This document shows positions 51,041 through 59,972 of a stretch of DNA of 64,000 bases, in pieces. The DNA comes from Maribacter forsetii DSM 18668 (GTDB lineage Bacteria; Bacteroidota; Bacteroidia; Flavobacteriales; Flavobacteriaceae), in contig NZ_JQLH01000001.1 of NCBI RefSeq assembly GCF_000744105.1, positions 62,001-126,000 of the forward strand, written 5' to 3'. The first letter of the stretch is position 1. Every line of letters starts with the position of its first letter. A program made the position numbers and the translations under genes. The notes under the pieces were generated by a model. That model saw only the letters and a program-made list of their open reading frames with translations. It was not told where the DNA came from and made no database searches.

Positions 51041-53656
51041 CTATTCTGACGCTCCTTCAAAAATGGAGTTGAAAATAAGTTTGTACGTTCCTCTTGGTTG
51101 TGCTCTAAACTGGGGTCTAAAAGCGAACAATACTACAGAACCTTTACCGTATGTTGCTTTTACCATCGCTGGCTTTTTAGCAATATATTTCTTCTCGCCC
51201 ATTGCCCAACCACTCATCAATAAATCTTTCTCTGCATAGGTGGCAATAACCTCAACTTCGGCAGCTGGTGCATCTTTGATCTCCTCAGTACCGCCTTCGC
51301 CTTTTTTACTTTGCTTATCAATTATAAATGCACGACTCTTATTAAAAGAAACCGCAACCGTGTCTTGCATACCAAATGCTAATGGGTGTGTAGTGTCTAT
51401 ACCTGTTTTTATCAGTGAACCTGGTATAAAGAACTCTTTGCTATCTGCTCCCTCAGTTGCATCTTTCAACGGTAAACCAAATTGTTCTATTACATAGTTA
51501 CTAGCTTCATCAAAAGCCAATAATGTACCACCATTCTTTACATAGTTACTTAATGCAACCGTACCTTCTAAGCCAATACCGCCTGTAAATTTCTCTGGCA
51601 TTTTTAAAGGTGTATGACCATGTAAAATTGATTTTGCACGTTGCGATGGTATAATCAATACATCATACTGAGAAAGGTCTTTTGTTTGAATGTCTGAATC
51701 GTGAAGTGTATCGGTCTCAAATGAATATTCATCCATGATAAAACGTGTCCAACCTTCGTCCATATTAGCAACCCAAGATTTGTACAAGCCAACTTTAGGC
51801 GCATGTACTTTGGTCATTTCAACTTTTGGTTCTGCGGATAATCCTGTTACCTCCATACCATATTCTGCTGATAAATTTTCAATTGAAGCACTACCGCCAG
51901 AAACGATATACGAACCTGCCGGATATGTTGTTTTACCTGACTTGAACGATGCTTTTGTCTTGTATGCCGTACCGCCTGCTTTTAATATTTTGTTGGTTAC
52001 CGCAACAGATGCATTACTGTTGGCACTTAACAAATACCCGTAAGAAGCATTCCCTTTTACATCACCTTCATAATAATCCGCTTCAACTAATACCTTTTCT
52101 GTAGCCACCTCAAAAGGTTCTGCTATTTTATCTACCGTTATTCCCATTTGCATTGGCAATGTCCATCCTGCTAAATCATAAGGAGTATCTGGAGGTCCAC
52201 CTGGGTATTGAAAACGCGTTGGGTAATTTTGTTTCTCCAATAAATCCATCAAATAAGGTCTAAAAGCTTGTGCCGTATAAATAACATATGCCCCTTTCTC
52301 ATATTTCTTTCCGTTGACCTCAAAACTTTTAGTCGTTTTCTCTATTTCAATTCCGCCCTTCAACAAAACGTTTACCAAGTTTACAGACTCGAAAGCATCC
52401 CATTGATCTTTACCGATTACATATGCAAACGGACCTTCTTCTTTCGACTTCTCGATTGCCGAAGCTCCCATTTTGTAAATATTATATAGGTAGTTGCTCT
52501 TACGATCGGCAGCCAAATCTAATGTTGCCCAAGTAGCGGTCAACATATAATCTACTGCATCTCGAAAGTGAGATTCGCCACCTTTCCATGGATCAGGGTA
52601 CATAATATCTGTTCCATCGGTTGGGGTACCACCGGCAACGGTTTTAGGTAGTTTTTTTGGATCGTAAAACCTTGGTGTCGGACTTGTGTGACCAACTTCA
52701 GTTAAAATACCGATCATGTTATGGTAGTAAGGCACGGTACGCCCGCCACCGTTCCAGAACATGGTATAAAAATTATCTGCAATGGCACCTGGCATGTTCT
52801 CAAGTGAAAATCTTTTGGTCATTGCCGAACCTACCTCACTTACACCTGCAGTAATTGCTGGGTGAATTTTTGGGTTTACAGGATCTGCATATGGTGGTAA
52901 CGATATTTTTGTCCAAGATGGAGAAGATTGATGGTGGTTATACACAATCTGTGGATACCACTCATTGTACAATATCTTAGTAACATTATACGTCTCTGGC
53001 ATGGTATTCATGAACCAATCCCTGTTATTATCATGACCCATGTAGTAGTGATATAAAATCGGTGGGCGAGATGTCTCATAGGCAGTACCTAAGTTCTTCT
53101 TGTACCAGTCTACAACAATATCCAACCCATCAGGATTCATTACAGGCATCAATATCGTAATAACATTATCCCTAATTTTCTTAATTTCCGTAGTTTCAGA
53201 AGTAGCCAAAGTATATGCAAATTCAGAAGTCATTTGCCCATGCGCCAATTCAGTTGAGTGCATTCCTCCATCAATCCATACGATAGCTTTACCTTCTTCA
53301 GACAATTTCATGGCTTCTTCATTAGAAACTTGTACTCTGGCAAGTTTGGTGCTAATGTCTTTCCACTTGTCTAAATCTTTAAGGTTCTCTTCACTAGAAA
53401 TAAATAGAATGTACATTTTTCTACCAAGTACAGTAGTCCCTATTTCTACTTTTTTTACACGCTCTGAAGATGCATCTAATTGAGAAAGGTAGTCTTCAAT
53501 TTGGCTATAGTCTGCCAGTTTGTAGTCGGTACCTACCTTAAAACCATAAACATCTTCTGGTGAAGGTACGGTTTGCGCCATCGTCACAGATATGCACGAA
53601 ATGGCTAGTACAAAGGTCAGCAACGCCGCCTTGTACCAAGAGTTTTTTGTAGTCAT
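51041..53656 (-). CDS. M14-family zinc carboxypeptidase
   Basis: An 871-residue secreted peptidase with a signal peptide (about 1-27, ending TMAQ). The zinc-site His and Glu are in GGMHSTELAHGQ and the third ligand is probably His in VYNHHQSSPSW; the catalytic Glu is probably in MIGILTEVGH. The last about 350 residues form extra domains, including an IIPSQRAKSILHGH segment resembling a glutamine-amidotransferase-like fold and a beta-sandwich. Large bacterial M14 proteins of this type degrade extracellular peptides. It is a monocistronic gene. Confidence 0.9.
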   Translation of the reverse strand: MTTKNSWYKAALLTFVLAISCISVTMAQTVPSPEDVYGFKVGTDYKLADYSQIEDYLSQLDASSERVKKVEIGTTVLGRKMYILFISSEENLKDLDKWKDISTKLARVQVSNEEAMKLSEEGKAIVWIDGGMHSTELAHGQMTSEFAYTLATSETTEIKKIRDNVITILMPVMNPDGLDIVVDWYKKNLGTAYETSRPPILYHYYMGHDNNRDWFMNTMPETYNVTKILYNEWYPQIVYNHHQSSPSWTKISLPPYADPVNPKIHPAITAGVSEVGSAMTKRFSLENMPGAIADNFYTMFWNGGGRTVPYYHNMIGILTEVGHTSPTPRFYDPKKLPKTVAGGTPTDGTDIMYPDPWKGGESHFRDAVDYMLTATWATLDLAADRKSNYLYNIYKMGASAIEKSKEEGPFAYVIGKDQWDAFESVNLVNVLLKGGIEIEKTTKSFEVNGKKYEKGAYVIYTAQAFRPYLMDLLEKQNYPTRFQYPGGPPDTPYDLAGWTLPMQMGITVDKIAEPFEVATEKVLVEADYYEGDVKGNASYGYLLSANSNASVAVTNKILKAGGTAYKTKASFKSGKTTYPAGSYIVSGGSASIENLSAEYGMEVTGLSAEPKVEMTKVHAPKVGLYKSWVANMDEGWTRFIMDEYSFETDTLHDSDIQTKDLSQYDVLIIPSQRAKSILHGHTPLKMPEKFTGGIGLEGTVALSNYVKNGGTLLAFDEASNYVIEQFGLPLKDATEGADSKEFFIPGSLIKTGIDTTHPLAFGMQDTVAVSFNKSRAFIIDKQSKKGEGGTEEIKDAPAAEVEVIATYAEKDLLMSGWAMGEKKYIAKKPAMVKATYGKGSVVLFAFRPQFRAQPRGTYKLIFNSIFEGASE

Positions 53657-53989
53657 TTTTAGAATTAGTTTGTTTGAGCTAGTAAATTAAGAAATAGAAC
53701 AGAGCTAGGTACATCTAACCAAGAAAGATTGTGTTAAAAGAAATGTTAATTTCTGATTGCGTGATCTGATGGGTGTATTGTTGAGGAAATGATTTTCTGA
53801 TTGTTGAAATGTGGGTAATTATTGGCTTAAATATCTCTTAACCAAGTTCAGTATTATATAGTAGGCAAATATTCAATGGCATGACTAAAAATAAAAAAAC
53901 TCCATTAAATCATATGATTTAATAGAGTTTTAAATGTGGTCCCACCTTACTTAAATGAAGACCACCTGTCCCTATAGCTATGGGGAGAG
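53657..53989. other. Gap holding one copy of the tRNA-end repeat
   Basis: The first 220 bp, upstream of the peptidase gene, show no gene; they probably hold its promoter. The right part carries the left-hand 68-bp repeat (53880-53947) and the tRNA-like remnant described separately. Confidence 0.6.
53880..53947 (-). repeat. 68-bp direct repeat, left copy (terminator plus tRNA 3' end)
   Basis: This segment matches 54287-54354 at 65 of 68 positions without gaps. It contains a hairpin terminator (53899-53928, one stem mismatch) and, on the minus strand, AGGTGGGACCACA, the 3' end of the CAT tRNA. The two copies are 407 bp apart and flank the GIY-YIG gene. Confidence 0.9.
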
Positions 53990-53994
53990 TCAGG
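53938..53994 (-). pseudogene. Degenerate tRNA 3' half with altered anticodon and T arms
   Basis: On the minus strand the order CCTGACTC, insert, CAGGTGGTC, 12 bases, AGGTGGGACCA parallels the CAT tRNA from its anticodon stem to its 3' end. The anticodon loop is replaced by an imperfect palindrome (53969-53986, TCCC-T-ATAGCTAT-G-GGGA) and the T-loop sequence is lost. The GIY-YIG stop codon (TGA) falls inside the CCTGACTC block. It cannot be a working tRNA. Confidence 0.7.
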
Positions 53995-54289
53995 AATTCT
54001 TTGTTTCATTGAATATTTTATCTCGTAATTCGGCATATTTAGCCAAGTTCCGAATATAACTACTGCTTTTCATAGATTTTATTTTTCGTTCTAGGCGAAT
54101 AGCATGTGCATAATCATCGCAATCGAACTTTAAGAACAAAACCCAATCATTTATAATTGAAGTGAAGCTTTTTGTTCCAAAAGTACCCAAATTATGGTTT
54201 TCAATACGTTTTTGTAAATCTTCATGACATGCACCGATATAGAATTTATTGAGTGATGTGCTGTATAAGATGTAAGTAAATGAGGACAT
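53990..54289 (-). CDS. GIY-YIG nuclease family protein (element-borne)
   Basis: A 99-residue single-domain GIY-YIG protein: YILYSTSLNKFYIGACHE (the GIY and YIG parts are YIL and YIG), DLQKRIENHN with the catalytic arginine region and LERKIKSMKSS with the metal-binding Glu. Related short proteins (UPF0213/URI-like) may cut DNA. The gene starts immediately after the terminator of the CAT tRNA gene, reads in the same direction, and ends inside a tRNA-like remnant. It is flanked by 68-bp direct repeats of the tRNA end. Confidence 0.85.
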   Translation of the reverse strand: MSSFTYILYSTSLNKFYIGACHEDLQKRIENHNLGTFGTKSFTSIINDWVLFLKFDCDDYAHAIRLERKIKSMKSSSYIRNLAKYAELRDKIFNETKNS

Positions 54290-54354
54290 GCCTAAAAATA
54301 AAAAAACTCCATTAAATCATATGATTTAATGGAGTTTTATATGTGGTCCCACCT
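54287..54354 (-). repeat. 68-bp direct repeat, right copy (tRNA 3' end plus terminator)
   Basis: This copy includes the true 3' end of the CAT tRNA gene, its perfect 15-bp hairpin terminator (54306-54335) with flanking A and T runs, and the ATG of the GIY-YIG gene. It differs from the left copy at three positions. Confidence 0.9.
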
Positions 54355-54417
54355 GGACTCGAACCAGGGACCACCTGATTATGAGTCAGGTGCTCTAACC
54401 AGCTGAGCTATAGGACC
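54344..54417 (-). tRNA. tRNA with anticodon CAT (elongator Met or Ile2)
   Basis: The 74-nt gene folds as a full cloverleaf: acceptor GGTCCTA/TGGGACC, D arm GCTC/GAGC, anticodon arm CCTGA-CTCATAA-TCAGG, T arm CCTGG-TTCGAGT-CCAGG and discriminator A. CCA is not encoded. The CAT anticodon may be elongator methionine or, after lysidine modification, isoleucine; I cannot decide from sequence alone. Confidence 0.95.
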
Positions 54418-54549
54418 GGTTATAATTTTGAAATACGTATTCTGATTAAAATCAGTAAGACCGGTGCTCATACCAGTTGCATTACAAAACCCGCAAATTG
54501 CGGATGCAATATTACTACTTATTTTTAACTGACACAAACAAAATAATGC

Positions 54550-54954
54550 TTACTCTCTAATTTCTTGACACAACTCTACCAACACTCCGTTCGCAGTCTT
54601 TGGATGAACAAAGGCTACTAGCTTGTTATCAGCTCCTTTCTTGGGTTTTTCATTCAATAATGTGAAGCCTTCTTTTTTTAAACGTTCCATTTCCGCAACG
54701 ATATCTTCTACCTCAAAAGCTATGTGATGTATGCCCTCACCTTTTTTCTCTAAAAATTTGGCTATAGGTCCGTTTGGTTCTGTGGCAGCCAAAAGCTCTA
54801 TCTTATTAGGTCCGTTTTGAAAGAAAGAAGTCATTACGCCCTCAGAAGCTACTTCTTCTTGTTTATAGGGAGCGACACCCAATAATTTCTTAAAAAGCGC
54901 ATTAGAATCTTCCATGTTCTTCACAGCTATACCTAAATGTTCTATCTTTTTCAT
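54550..54954 (-). CDS. mce: Methylmalonyl-CoA epimerase
   Basis: A 134-residue vicinal-oxygen-chelate protein with the epimerase signature: IEHLGIAVKNMEDSNALF at the start, GPNKIELLAAT, EGIHHIAFEVEDI and the C-terminal AFVHPKTANGVLVELCQ with the metal-binding His/Glu residues. It interconverts R- and S-methylmalonyl-CoA in propionate metabolism. The length and the PIAKFLEKKGEGIHHIAF block distinguish it from glyoxalase I. It is divergent from rbfA. Confidence 0.92.
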   Translation of the reverse strand: MKKIEHLGIAVKNMEDSNALFKKLLGVAPYKQEEVASEGVMTSFFQNGPNKIELLAATEPNGPIAKFLEKKGEGIHHIAFEVEDIVAEMERLKKEGFTLLNEKPKKGADNKLVAFVHPKTANGVLVELCQEIRE

Positions 54955-55006
54955 TCCTTATTTACTTCAGTGTGCCTTATATAGGGGTTAAGATACAATT
55001 TCTATG

Positions 55007-55014
55007 TATTTTTG
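55007..55014 (+). promoter_or_regulatory. Promoter -7 element of rbfA, near-leaderless
   Basis: TATTTTTG (TAnnTTTG) ends four bases before the ATG at 55019, so transcription would start at or beside the start codon. This supports the start at 55019 over the ATG at 55004. Confidence 0.6.
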
Positions 55015-55018
55015 CAGT

Positions 55019-55411
55019 ATGGAAACGCAAAGACAACGTAAAATAGCTGGGGTCATTCAGAAAGACATTGTAGACATTCTACAAAAGGCCGCCATTGATG
55101 GCGGACTTCGTAATACGCTTATCTCTGTTTCCAAGGTTTCAGTAACTACAGATCTATCTATCGCCAAGATATACTTAAGCATTTTCCCTAATGAGAAATC
55201 GGGCGAATTGATGGAGGGTATAAAATCTAACCAACCGCTTATTAAACATGAGCTTTCTCAACGTACCCGCAACCAATTGCGTAGAGTGCCCGAGTTGTTA
55301 TTTTACCTAGATGATTCTTTAGATTACATAGAGAATATAGAAAAGTCGTTAAAACGCGAAGAGAACCCAATAGAAAACAGAGATTTGTTACCTAAACGTA
55401 AAAAGAGCTGA
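55019..55411 (+). CDS. rbfA: Ribosome-binding factor A
   Basis: From the ATG at 55019 (METQRQRKIAGVIQKDI) this is a 130-residue RbfA, a KH-fold factor for 30S subunit maturation. Family blocks: LISVSKVSVTTDLSIAKIYLSIFP and LRRVPELLFYLDDSLDYIENIEKSL. An ATG at 55004 would add five residues and lies within the promoter. It is followed after 4 bp by the LolC/E-like gene, a linkage common in Bacteroidota. Confidence 0.93.
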   Translation: METQRQRKIAGVIQKDIVDILQKAAIDGGLRNTLISVSKVSVTTDLSIAKIYLSIFPNEKSGELMEGIKSNQPLIKHELSQRTRNQLRRVPELLFYLDDSLDYIENIEKSLKREENPIENRDLLPKRKKS

Positions 55412-55415
55412 TCGG

Positions 55416-56621
55416 TTGAATTTTCCTCTCTATATCGCTAAAAGGTATGTGCGTTCTAAAAGTACCCAGAACGCGGTCAACATCATTAATTTTATCACCT
55501 TTTTAGTTATAGTTATTGGTTCTGCAGCACTTTTTATTGTGCTTTCGGCTTTCGCCGGATTAAAAACTTTTAGCCTTTCATTTACCGAATCTTTTGATCC
55601 GGACTTAAAGGCTTCTCCAGTAACCGGAAAGATATTTACCATAACGCCCGAACAGGAACAACGTTTACTTTCTGTTGACGGTCTCGCATTTTACGCTAAA
55701 GAAATAGAAGAAAAGGTATCTCTTGAACACCGGGGTAAAAATCATATTGCATACATAAAAGGTATCGATAGTAATTACACCAAAGTAACCGGTGTTGACA
55801 GTACACTCTACATTGGCGATTGGACAATTAATGATACCCAAGTAGTGGCAGGTTTAGGTATTGCCAATATATTAGGGGTAACTATCAATCAGTTTCGTAG
55901 CCCAATGCAGATTTATGCCTTTAAACCGGGTAAAGGCTCTATTTCACAACAAAGTATTTCATCGCTTTATAATCAACTACCTATGGTCATTGGCGGTGTT
56001 TATGCCGTAGAGGCTGATTTGGATAATAAATATGTGTTTGCCGATTTAAGATTGACTCAGGCTTTATTAGAAAAAGATTCGCTTTCCATTTCAGGTATTA
56101 ATTTTAAGATGGATGAAGGTGTTGAACCAATTACGGTTCGAGATGAAATTCAGTCTATCCTAGGTGCTAACGTGCAATTGAAAAATAGACAGCAATTAAA
56201 TAGTACGCTTTATAAAATGCTAAATACTGAAAATGTGGCTACCTATCTCATTTTCACCTTAGTACTTATCATTGCACTGTTTAATGTAGTAGGCGCTATT
56301 ATAATGATGATTTTAGATAAACAACAAAATTCTAAAACACTTTACAGCCTTGGTACTACCATTAAAGAATTGCGCCGAATTTACTTTGTACAAGGAGTTC
56401 TAGTTACTGGTTTTGGCGGATTAATTGGTGTGCTACTAGGTGTCCTGATTGTATGGTCTCAACTTGCGTTTAGTTGGTTGAAAATTACCCCGTCGCTGGC
56501 TTACCCTGTAAAGTTTGAATTCATCAACATTGTCATAGTGCTGGCAACCATTTTAGTATTGGGCGTAATTGCTTCTAAAATTGCAAGTAGCCGTATCAAT
56601 AAAAAGCTGGTAGACCTTTAA
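55416..56621 (+). CDS. LolC/LolE-like FtsX-family permease
   Basis: A 401-residue permease with the FtsX-type layout: first helix about 20-44 (NIINFITFLVIVIGSAALFIVLSAFAG), a periplasmic domain to about residue 270, and three C-terminal helices (LIFTLVLIIALFNVVGAIIMMILD, GVLVTGFGGLIGVLLGVLIVW, IVIVLATILVLGVIASKIA). It is the membrane part of a LolCDE-type lipoprotein-release transporter; no ATPase gene is adjacent. The start is TTG, 4 bp after the rbfA stop; no nearby ATG fits MNFPLYIAKRYVRSKS. Confidence 0.88.
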   Translation: MNFPLYIAKRYVRSKSTQNAVNIINFITFLVIVIGSAALFIVLSAFAGLKTFSLSFTESFDPDLKASPVTGKIFTITPEQEQRLLSVDGLAFYAKEIEEKVSLEHRGKNHIAYIKGIDSNYTKVTGVDSTLYIGDWTINDTQVVAGLGIANILGVTINQFRSPMQIYAFKPGKGSISQQSISSLYNQLPMVIGGVYAVEADLDNKYVFADLRLTQALLEKDSLSISGINFKMDEGVEPITVRDEIQSILGANVQLKNRQQLNSTLYKMLNTENVATYLIFTLVLIIALFNVVGAIIMMILDKQQNSKTLYSLGTTIKELRRIYFVQGVLVTGFGGLIGVLLGVLIVWSQLAFSWLKITPSLAYPVKFEFINIVIVLATILVLGVIASKIASSRINKKLVDL

Positions 56622-57616
56622 GCGTTGGTAAATTGGTGGTCACCAAACTTTTGCAACACCTCATCAAAAGCAGCAAATACAGATGCAGAGTCATCACTAG
56701 TAACCATTTTCATACGATACTCCTTAAAGTTGGGGATACCCTTGAAATAGTTGGTATAGTGCCTTCTGGTTTCAAATACCCCTAATATTTCGCCCTTCCA
56801 GTCTATTGACATCTGCAAGTGACGTCGAGCAGCTTCTACACGCTCTGCCATAGTAGGTGGCGCTAAGTGTGTTCCTGTTTCAAAAAAGTGCTTTATTTCC
56901 CTAAATATCCAAGGATAACCAATACTTGCACGACCGATCATAGCGCCATCCAATCCGTATTCATCACGCATTTTCATAGCTGTTTCCGGGGAATTTACAT
57001 CACCGTTACCAAATACGGGTATATGCATTCTTGGGTTGTTCTTGACATCCCTAATTGGGTTCCAATCTGCACTACCCTTGTACATTTGTGCACGGGTTCT
57101 ACCATGAATAGCAATTGCGGCACAGCCTACATCTTGTAAGCGCTCTGCAACCTCAACAATTTTTATAGAGCTATCATCCCAACCCAGTCTAGTTTTTACC
57201 GTAATGGGCAAATTGCTATGTTCTACCATTGCCTTGGTCAAAGAGACCATTAAATCGATATCTTTCAAAATACCAGCTCCTGCTCCTCTAGAAACTACTT
57301 TCTTTACAGGGCAACCAAAATTAATATCTATAATATCTGGCTTAGACTTTTCTACAATCTCTACAGATTGCAGCATACTATCTAGATTGGCACCAAATAT
57401 TTGAATACCTACAGGGCGTTCTTTTTCGTAAATATCTAACTTCATGACACTCTTTGCGGCATCACGAATCAATCCTTCCGAAGAAATAAATTCTGTGTAT
57501 ACCACATCGGCACCCTGCTCTTTACAAAGGGCTCTAAATGGTGGGTCGCTCACATCTTCCATCGGTGCTAAAAGCAACGGGAAATCAGGCAGTTGTATGT
57601 CTCCTATTTTGGGCAC
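56618..57616 (-). CDS. dusB: tRNA-dihydrouridine synthase B
   Basis: A 332-residue FMN enzyme reducing uridine in the tRNA D-loop. Motifs: LLLAPMEDVSDPPFRALC, the catalytic Cys in DINFGCPVKKVV, VKTRLGWDD, AIAIHGRTRAQMYKGSADW, VFGNGDVNSPETA and the DGAMIGRASIGYPWIF block of the DusB group. The length is typical. It is convergent with the LolC/E-like gene, overlapping by 4 bp, and has a clear promoter at 57640. Confidence 0.94.
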   Translation of the reverse strand: MPKIGDIQLPDFPLLLAPMEDVSDPPFRALCKEQGADVVYTEFISSEGLIRDAAKSVMKLDIYEKERPVGIQIFGANLDSMLQSVEIVEKSKPDIIDINFGCPVKKVVSRGAGAGILKDIDLMVSLTKAMVEHSNLPITVKTRLGWDDSSIKIVEVAERLQDVGCAAIAIHGRTRAQMYKGSADWNPIRDVKNNPRMHIPVFGNGDVNSPETAMKMRDEYGLDGAMIGRASIGYPWIFREIKHFFETGTHLAPPTMAERVEAARRHLQMSIDWKGEILGVFETRRHYTNYFKGIPNFKEYRMKMVTSDDSASVFAAFDEVLQKFGDHQFTNA

Positions 57617-57639
57617 TGGCGTATTTTAATTTTGGGTTG

Positions 57640-57647
57640 CAAAGTTA
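57640..57647 (-). promoter_or_regulatory. Promoter -7 element of dusB
   Basis: On the minus strand TAACTTTG matches TAnnTTTG, 24 bp before the ATG at 57616. Confidence 0.6.
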
Positions 57648-57823
57648 TATAAAAATACGGGAAGGGCATTACTACCATTTTTGTATAAATTGTGGCCTTT
57701 TGAAGTGGATTGCTGAGGTCTGAAATACATGTTTGTAGAAAGGGTGTAAATTAGTTACAAAATTAGGTCTTCGACTACGCTTAGACTGACATTTTATTAC
57801 TTAATTTTCTTGCCAATTGCTTT

Positions 57824-58606
57824 ATGAACAATACACTTCTTATCGTCTCGCTTCCTTTTGAGCCTGTTTTGTTTGGTGTAAAGTTAAACATGCATCTTAT
57901 TCTAGAGTACCTGGCTTTCTTTATTGGATTTCGATACTATGTTTTTCTAAGAAAAAAGAGTGCTGATGTCATTTCATCTAACAACCGGCTTTCTATTATA
58001 ATAGGTGCCGTCTTTGGGGCTTTGTTTCTCTCACGCGTAGTTGCCTTTTTTGAAAATCCTGTGGCTCATATTTATGAAGATTGGCTATACAATCTGAACA
58101 ACAAAACTATAATGGGCGGACTCTTTGGTGGTCTACTGGGTGTGGAGCTTGCCAAAAAAATCATAGGGGAGAAGCATTCGTCTGGAGACCTATTTACCCT
58201 ACCTATTATCTTAGGGATTATTATTGGTAGAATCGGCTGTTTTTTAGCAGGTATTAAAGAGTTTACCTATGGGAAGGAAACAACAATGTTTACAGGAATG
58301 GACTTAGGAGACGGTATTAAAAGGCATCCTATTGCGTTGTATGAAGTGGTATTTTTGACGGTGGTTTTTATGATCATCCGTAGACTTCTAAAATCGAATC
58401 ATACTTTTAAAAACGGTGACTTATTTAAGCTCTTTATGGTCTGTTACTTTTCCCTTCGTTTCTGTATCGAGTTTTTAAAACCCAACAGTTTTTATTTATT
58501 AGGACTGAGTAGCATTCAAATATTATGTTTAATTTGTTTGGTTTACTACTATAAATTCGTCCTACAGGGAATTACATATGTCCGAAAGAAACTATACATA
58601 TTATGA
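57824..58606 (+). CDS. Lgt-like (prolipoprotein diacylglyceryl transferase family) membrane enzyme
   Basis: A 260-residue protein with about seven membrane helices and Lgt landmarks: LEYLAFFIGFRYYVFLR, MGGLFGGLLG (97-106), GRIGCFLAG (135-143), RHPIALYE (167-174) and RFCIEFLKPNS near the end. The arginine of GRIG is kept, but the Asn of GRIGNF is Cys139, the HGG histidine is replaced by Gly, and the following NGE-type motif is AGI. It is therefore a divergent paralogue rather than the housekeeping enzyme that lipidates prolipoproteins. It overlaps the radical SAM gene by 29 bp. Confidence 0.8.
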   Translation: MNNTLLIVSLPFEPVLFGVKLNMHLILEYLAFFIGFRYYVFLRKKSADVISSNNRLSIIIGAVFGALFLSRVVAFFENPVAHIYEDWLYNLNNKTIMGGLFGGLLGVELAKKIIGEKHSSGDLFTLPIILGIIIGRIGCFLAGIKEFTYGKETTMFTGMDLGDGIKRHPIALYEVVFLTVVFMIIRRLLKSNHTFKNGDLFKLFMVCYFSLRFCIEFLKPNSFYLLGLSSIQILCLICLVYYYKFVLQGITYVRKKLYIL

Positions 58607-59972
58607 CTTTACTTTAAGCCTTTGCCCAGAATGTTTACGACGGGTAGATGCCAAAATCGTTTTTGAAAACGATAAGGTATACATGCTCAAAAATTGTAAA
58701 GAGCATGGTAAATCTAAAGTGCTTATAGCCGATGATATTGAGTATTACAAGAATATTAGAAACTATAATAAGGCTTCTGAATACCCTAAAACATTCAATA
58801 CAGAAACGCATTATGGTTGCCCATATGATTGCGGACTTTGCCCTGACCATGAACAACATTCTTGTCTTACGGTAATTGAACTTACCGATCGTTGCAACCT
58901 TACCTGCCCAACTTGTTATGCAGGATCTTCTCCTACTTATGGTAGACATAGAACGCTTGAGGAAATAAAAAAAATGCTCGATGTCATCGTAAAAAATGAA
59001 GGAGAACCAGATGTGGTGCAGCTGAGCGGTGGTGAACCCACTATACACCCGCAGTTCTTTGAAATTCTAGATTATGCAAAATCACTTCCTATTCGGCATT
59101 TAATGTTGAACACCAACGGAATTAAAATTGCCAAAGATTTTGAATTTGCAAAACGATTAGCCACCTATGCTCCAGATTTTGAAGTGTATTTACAGTTTGA
59201 TTCTTTGGACAACAAAGTATTGCAAACTTTAAGAGGCGCAGACCTTGCGGAAGTTCGTTTACAAGCCCTTGAACATCTTAACAAATTAAATCTTTCTACC
59301 ACTCTTGTTGTTGTTTTACAAAAAGAACTCAACGATCATGAAATGGGAAGCACCATCGACTTTGCCTTAAAACAAAAATGTGTGCGCGGAGTTACTTTTC
59401 AACCCACACAGATTGCTGGCCGATTAGAGAACTTCGAAGTAGATGAAAATCGTATTACATTAACCGAGGTGCGACGAAAAATATTAGAGCAATCTCCCAT
59501 TTTTGAATCTGATGACCTAATACCTGTGCCTTGTAACCCTGATGCTTTGGTGATGGCTTATGCTTTAAAATTAGGAGATGAAGTGAATCCGTTAACGCGT
59601 TTTATAAATCCTGATGATTTGTTAAACGAAGGAAAAAACACCATTATCTATGAGCAAGATGAACAGCTACATGGTAAAATGATCGAGTTGTTCAGTACTG
59701 GAAACTCCGTTGAAAAAGCTTCTGAAAACTTAAAGAGTATTATGTGTTGCCTGCCAGAAATTGATGCGCCTGAGCTTGGATATGACAACCTATTTCGTAT
59801 CATTATCATGCAATTTATAGATGCCCATAATTTTGATGTACGTGCCATTAAAAAATCATGTGTACACATTGTAAATAAAGACTATAAAATTATTCCGTTC
59901 GAGACTATGAACCTCTTTTACCGAGATGATAAAATTGAACGATTAAAGGAACTACAAAACGAAATGATATGA
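58578..59972 (+). CDS. Radical SAM protein of the tetraether-synthase-like (COG1964) family
   Basis: A 464-residue radical SAM enzyme. The N-terminus has a zinc/iron-finger-like arrangement (LCPECLRR and CKEHG), then GCPYDCGLCPDHEQHSC (80-96), then the SAM cluster CNLTCPTC (Cys106, 110, 113) and LSGGEPTIHP. This order matches the family of archaeal MJ0619/Tes, which joins lipid tails into tetraethers, and related bacterial proteins of unknown role. Late cysteines (SIMCCLP and KKSCVHIV) may bind a further cluster. It overlaps the Lgt-like gene, so action on a lipid or lipoprotein is plausible but unproven. Confidence 0.85.
   Translation: MSERNYTYYDFTLSLCPECLRRVDAKIVFENDKVYMLKNCKEHGKSKVLIADDIEYYKNIRNYNKASEYPKTFNTETHYGCPYDCGLCPDHEQHSCLTVIELTDRCNLTCPTCYAGSSPTYGRHRTLEEIKKMLDVIVKNEGEPDVVQLSGGEPTIHPQFFEILDYAKSLPIRHLMLNTNGIKIAKDFEFAKRLATYAPDFEVYLQFDSLDNKVLQTLRGADLAEVRLQALEHLNKLNLSTTLVVVLQKELNDHEMGSTIDFALKQKCVRGVTFQPTQIAGRLENFEVDENRITLTEVRRKILEQSPIFESDDLIPVPCNPDALVMAYALKLGDEVNPLTRFINPDDLLNEGKNTIIYEQDEQLHGKMIELFSTGNSVEKASENLKSIMCCLPEIDAPELGYDNLFRIIIMQFIDAHNFDVRAIKKSCVHIVNKDYKIIPFETMNLFYRDDKIERLKELQNEMI

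Noticed and set aside
53880..54354. The two 68-bp repeats as a short CRISPR array
   Set aside because: Only two copies, 407 bp apart, with a coding gene as spacer and with tRNA and terminator content; no cas genes.
54434..54439. Isolated TACGTA between the tRNA and the epimerase gene as an operator
   Set aside because: No second half-site at the required spacing and no nitrate gene beside it.
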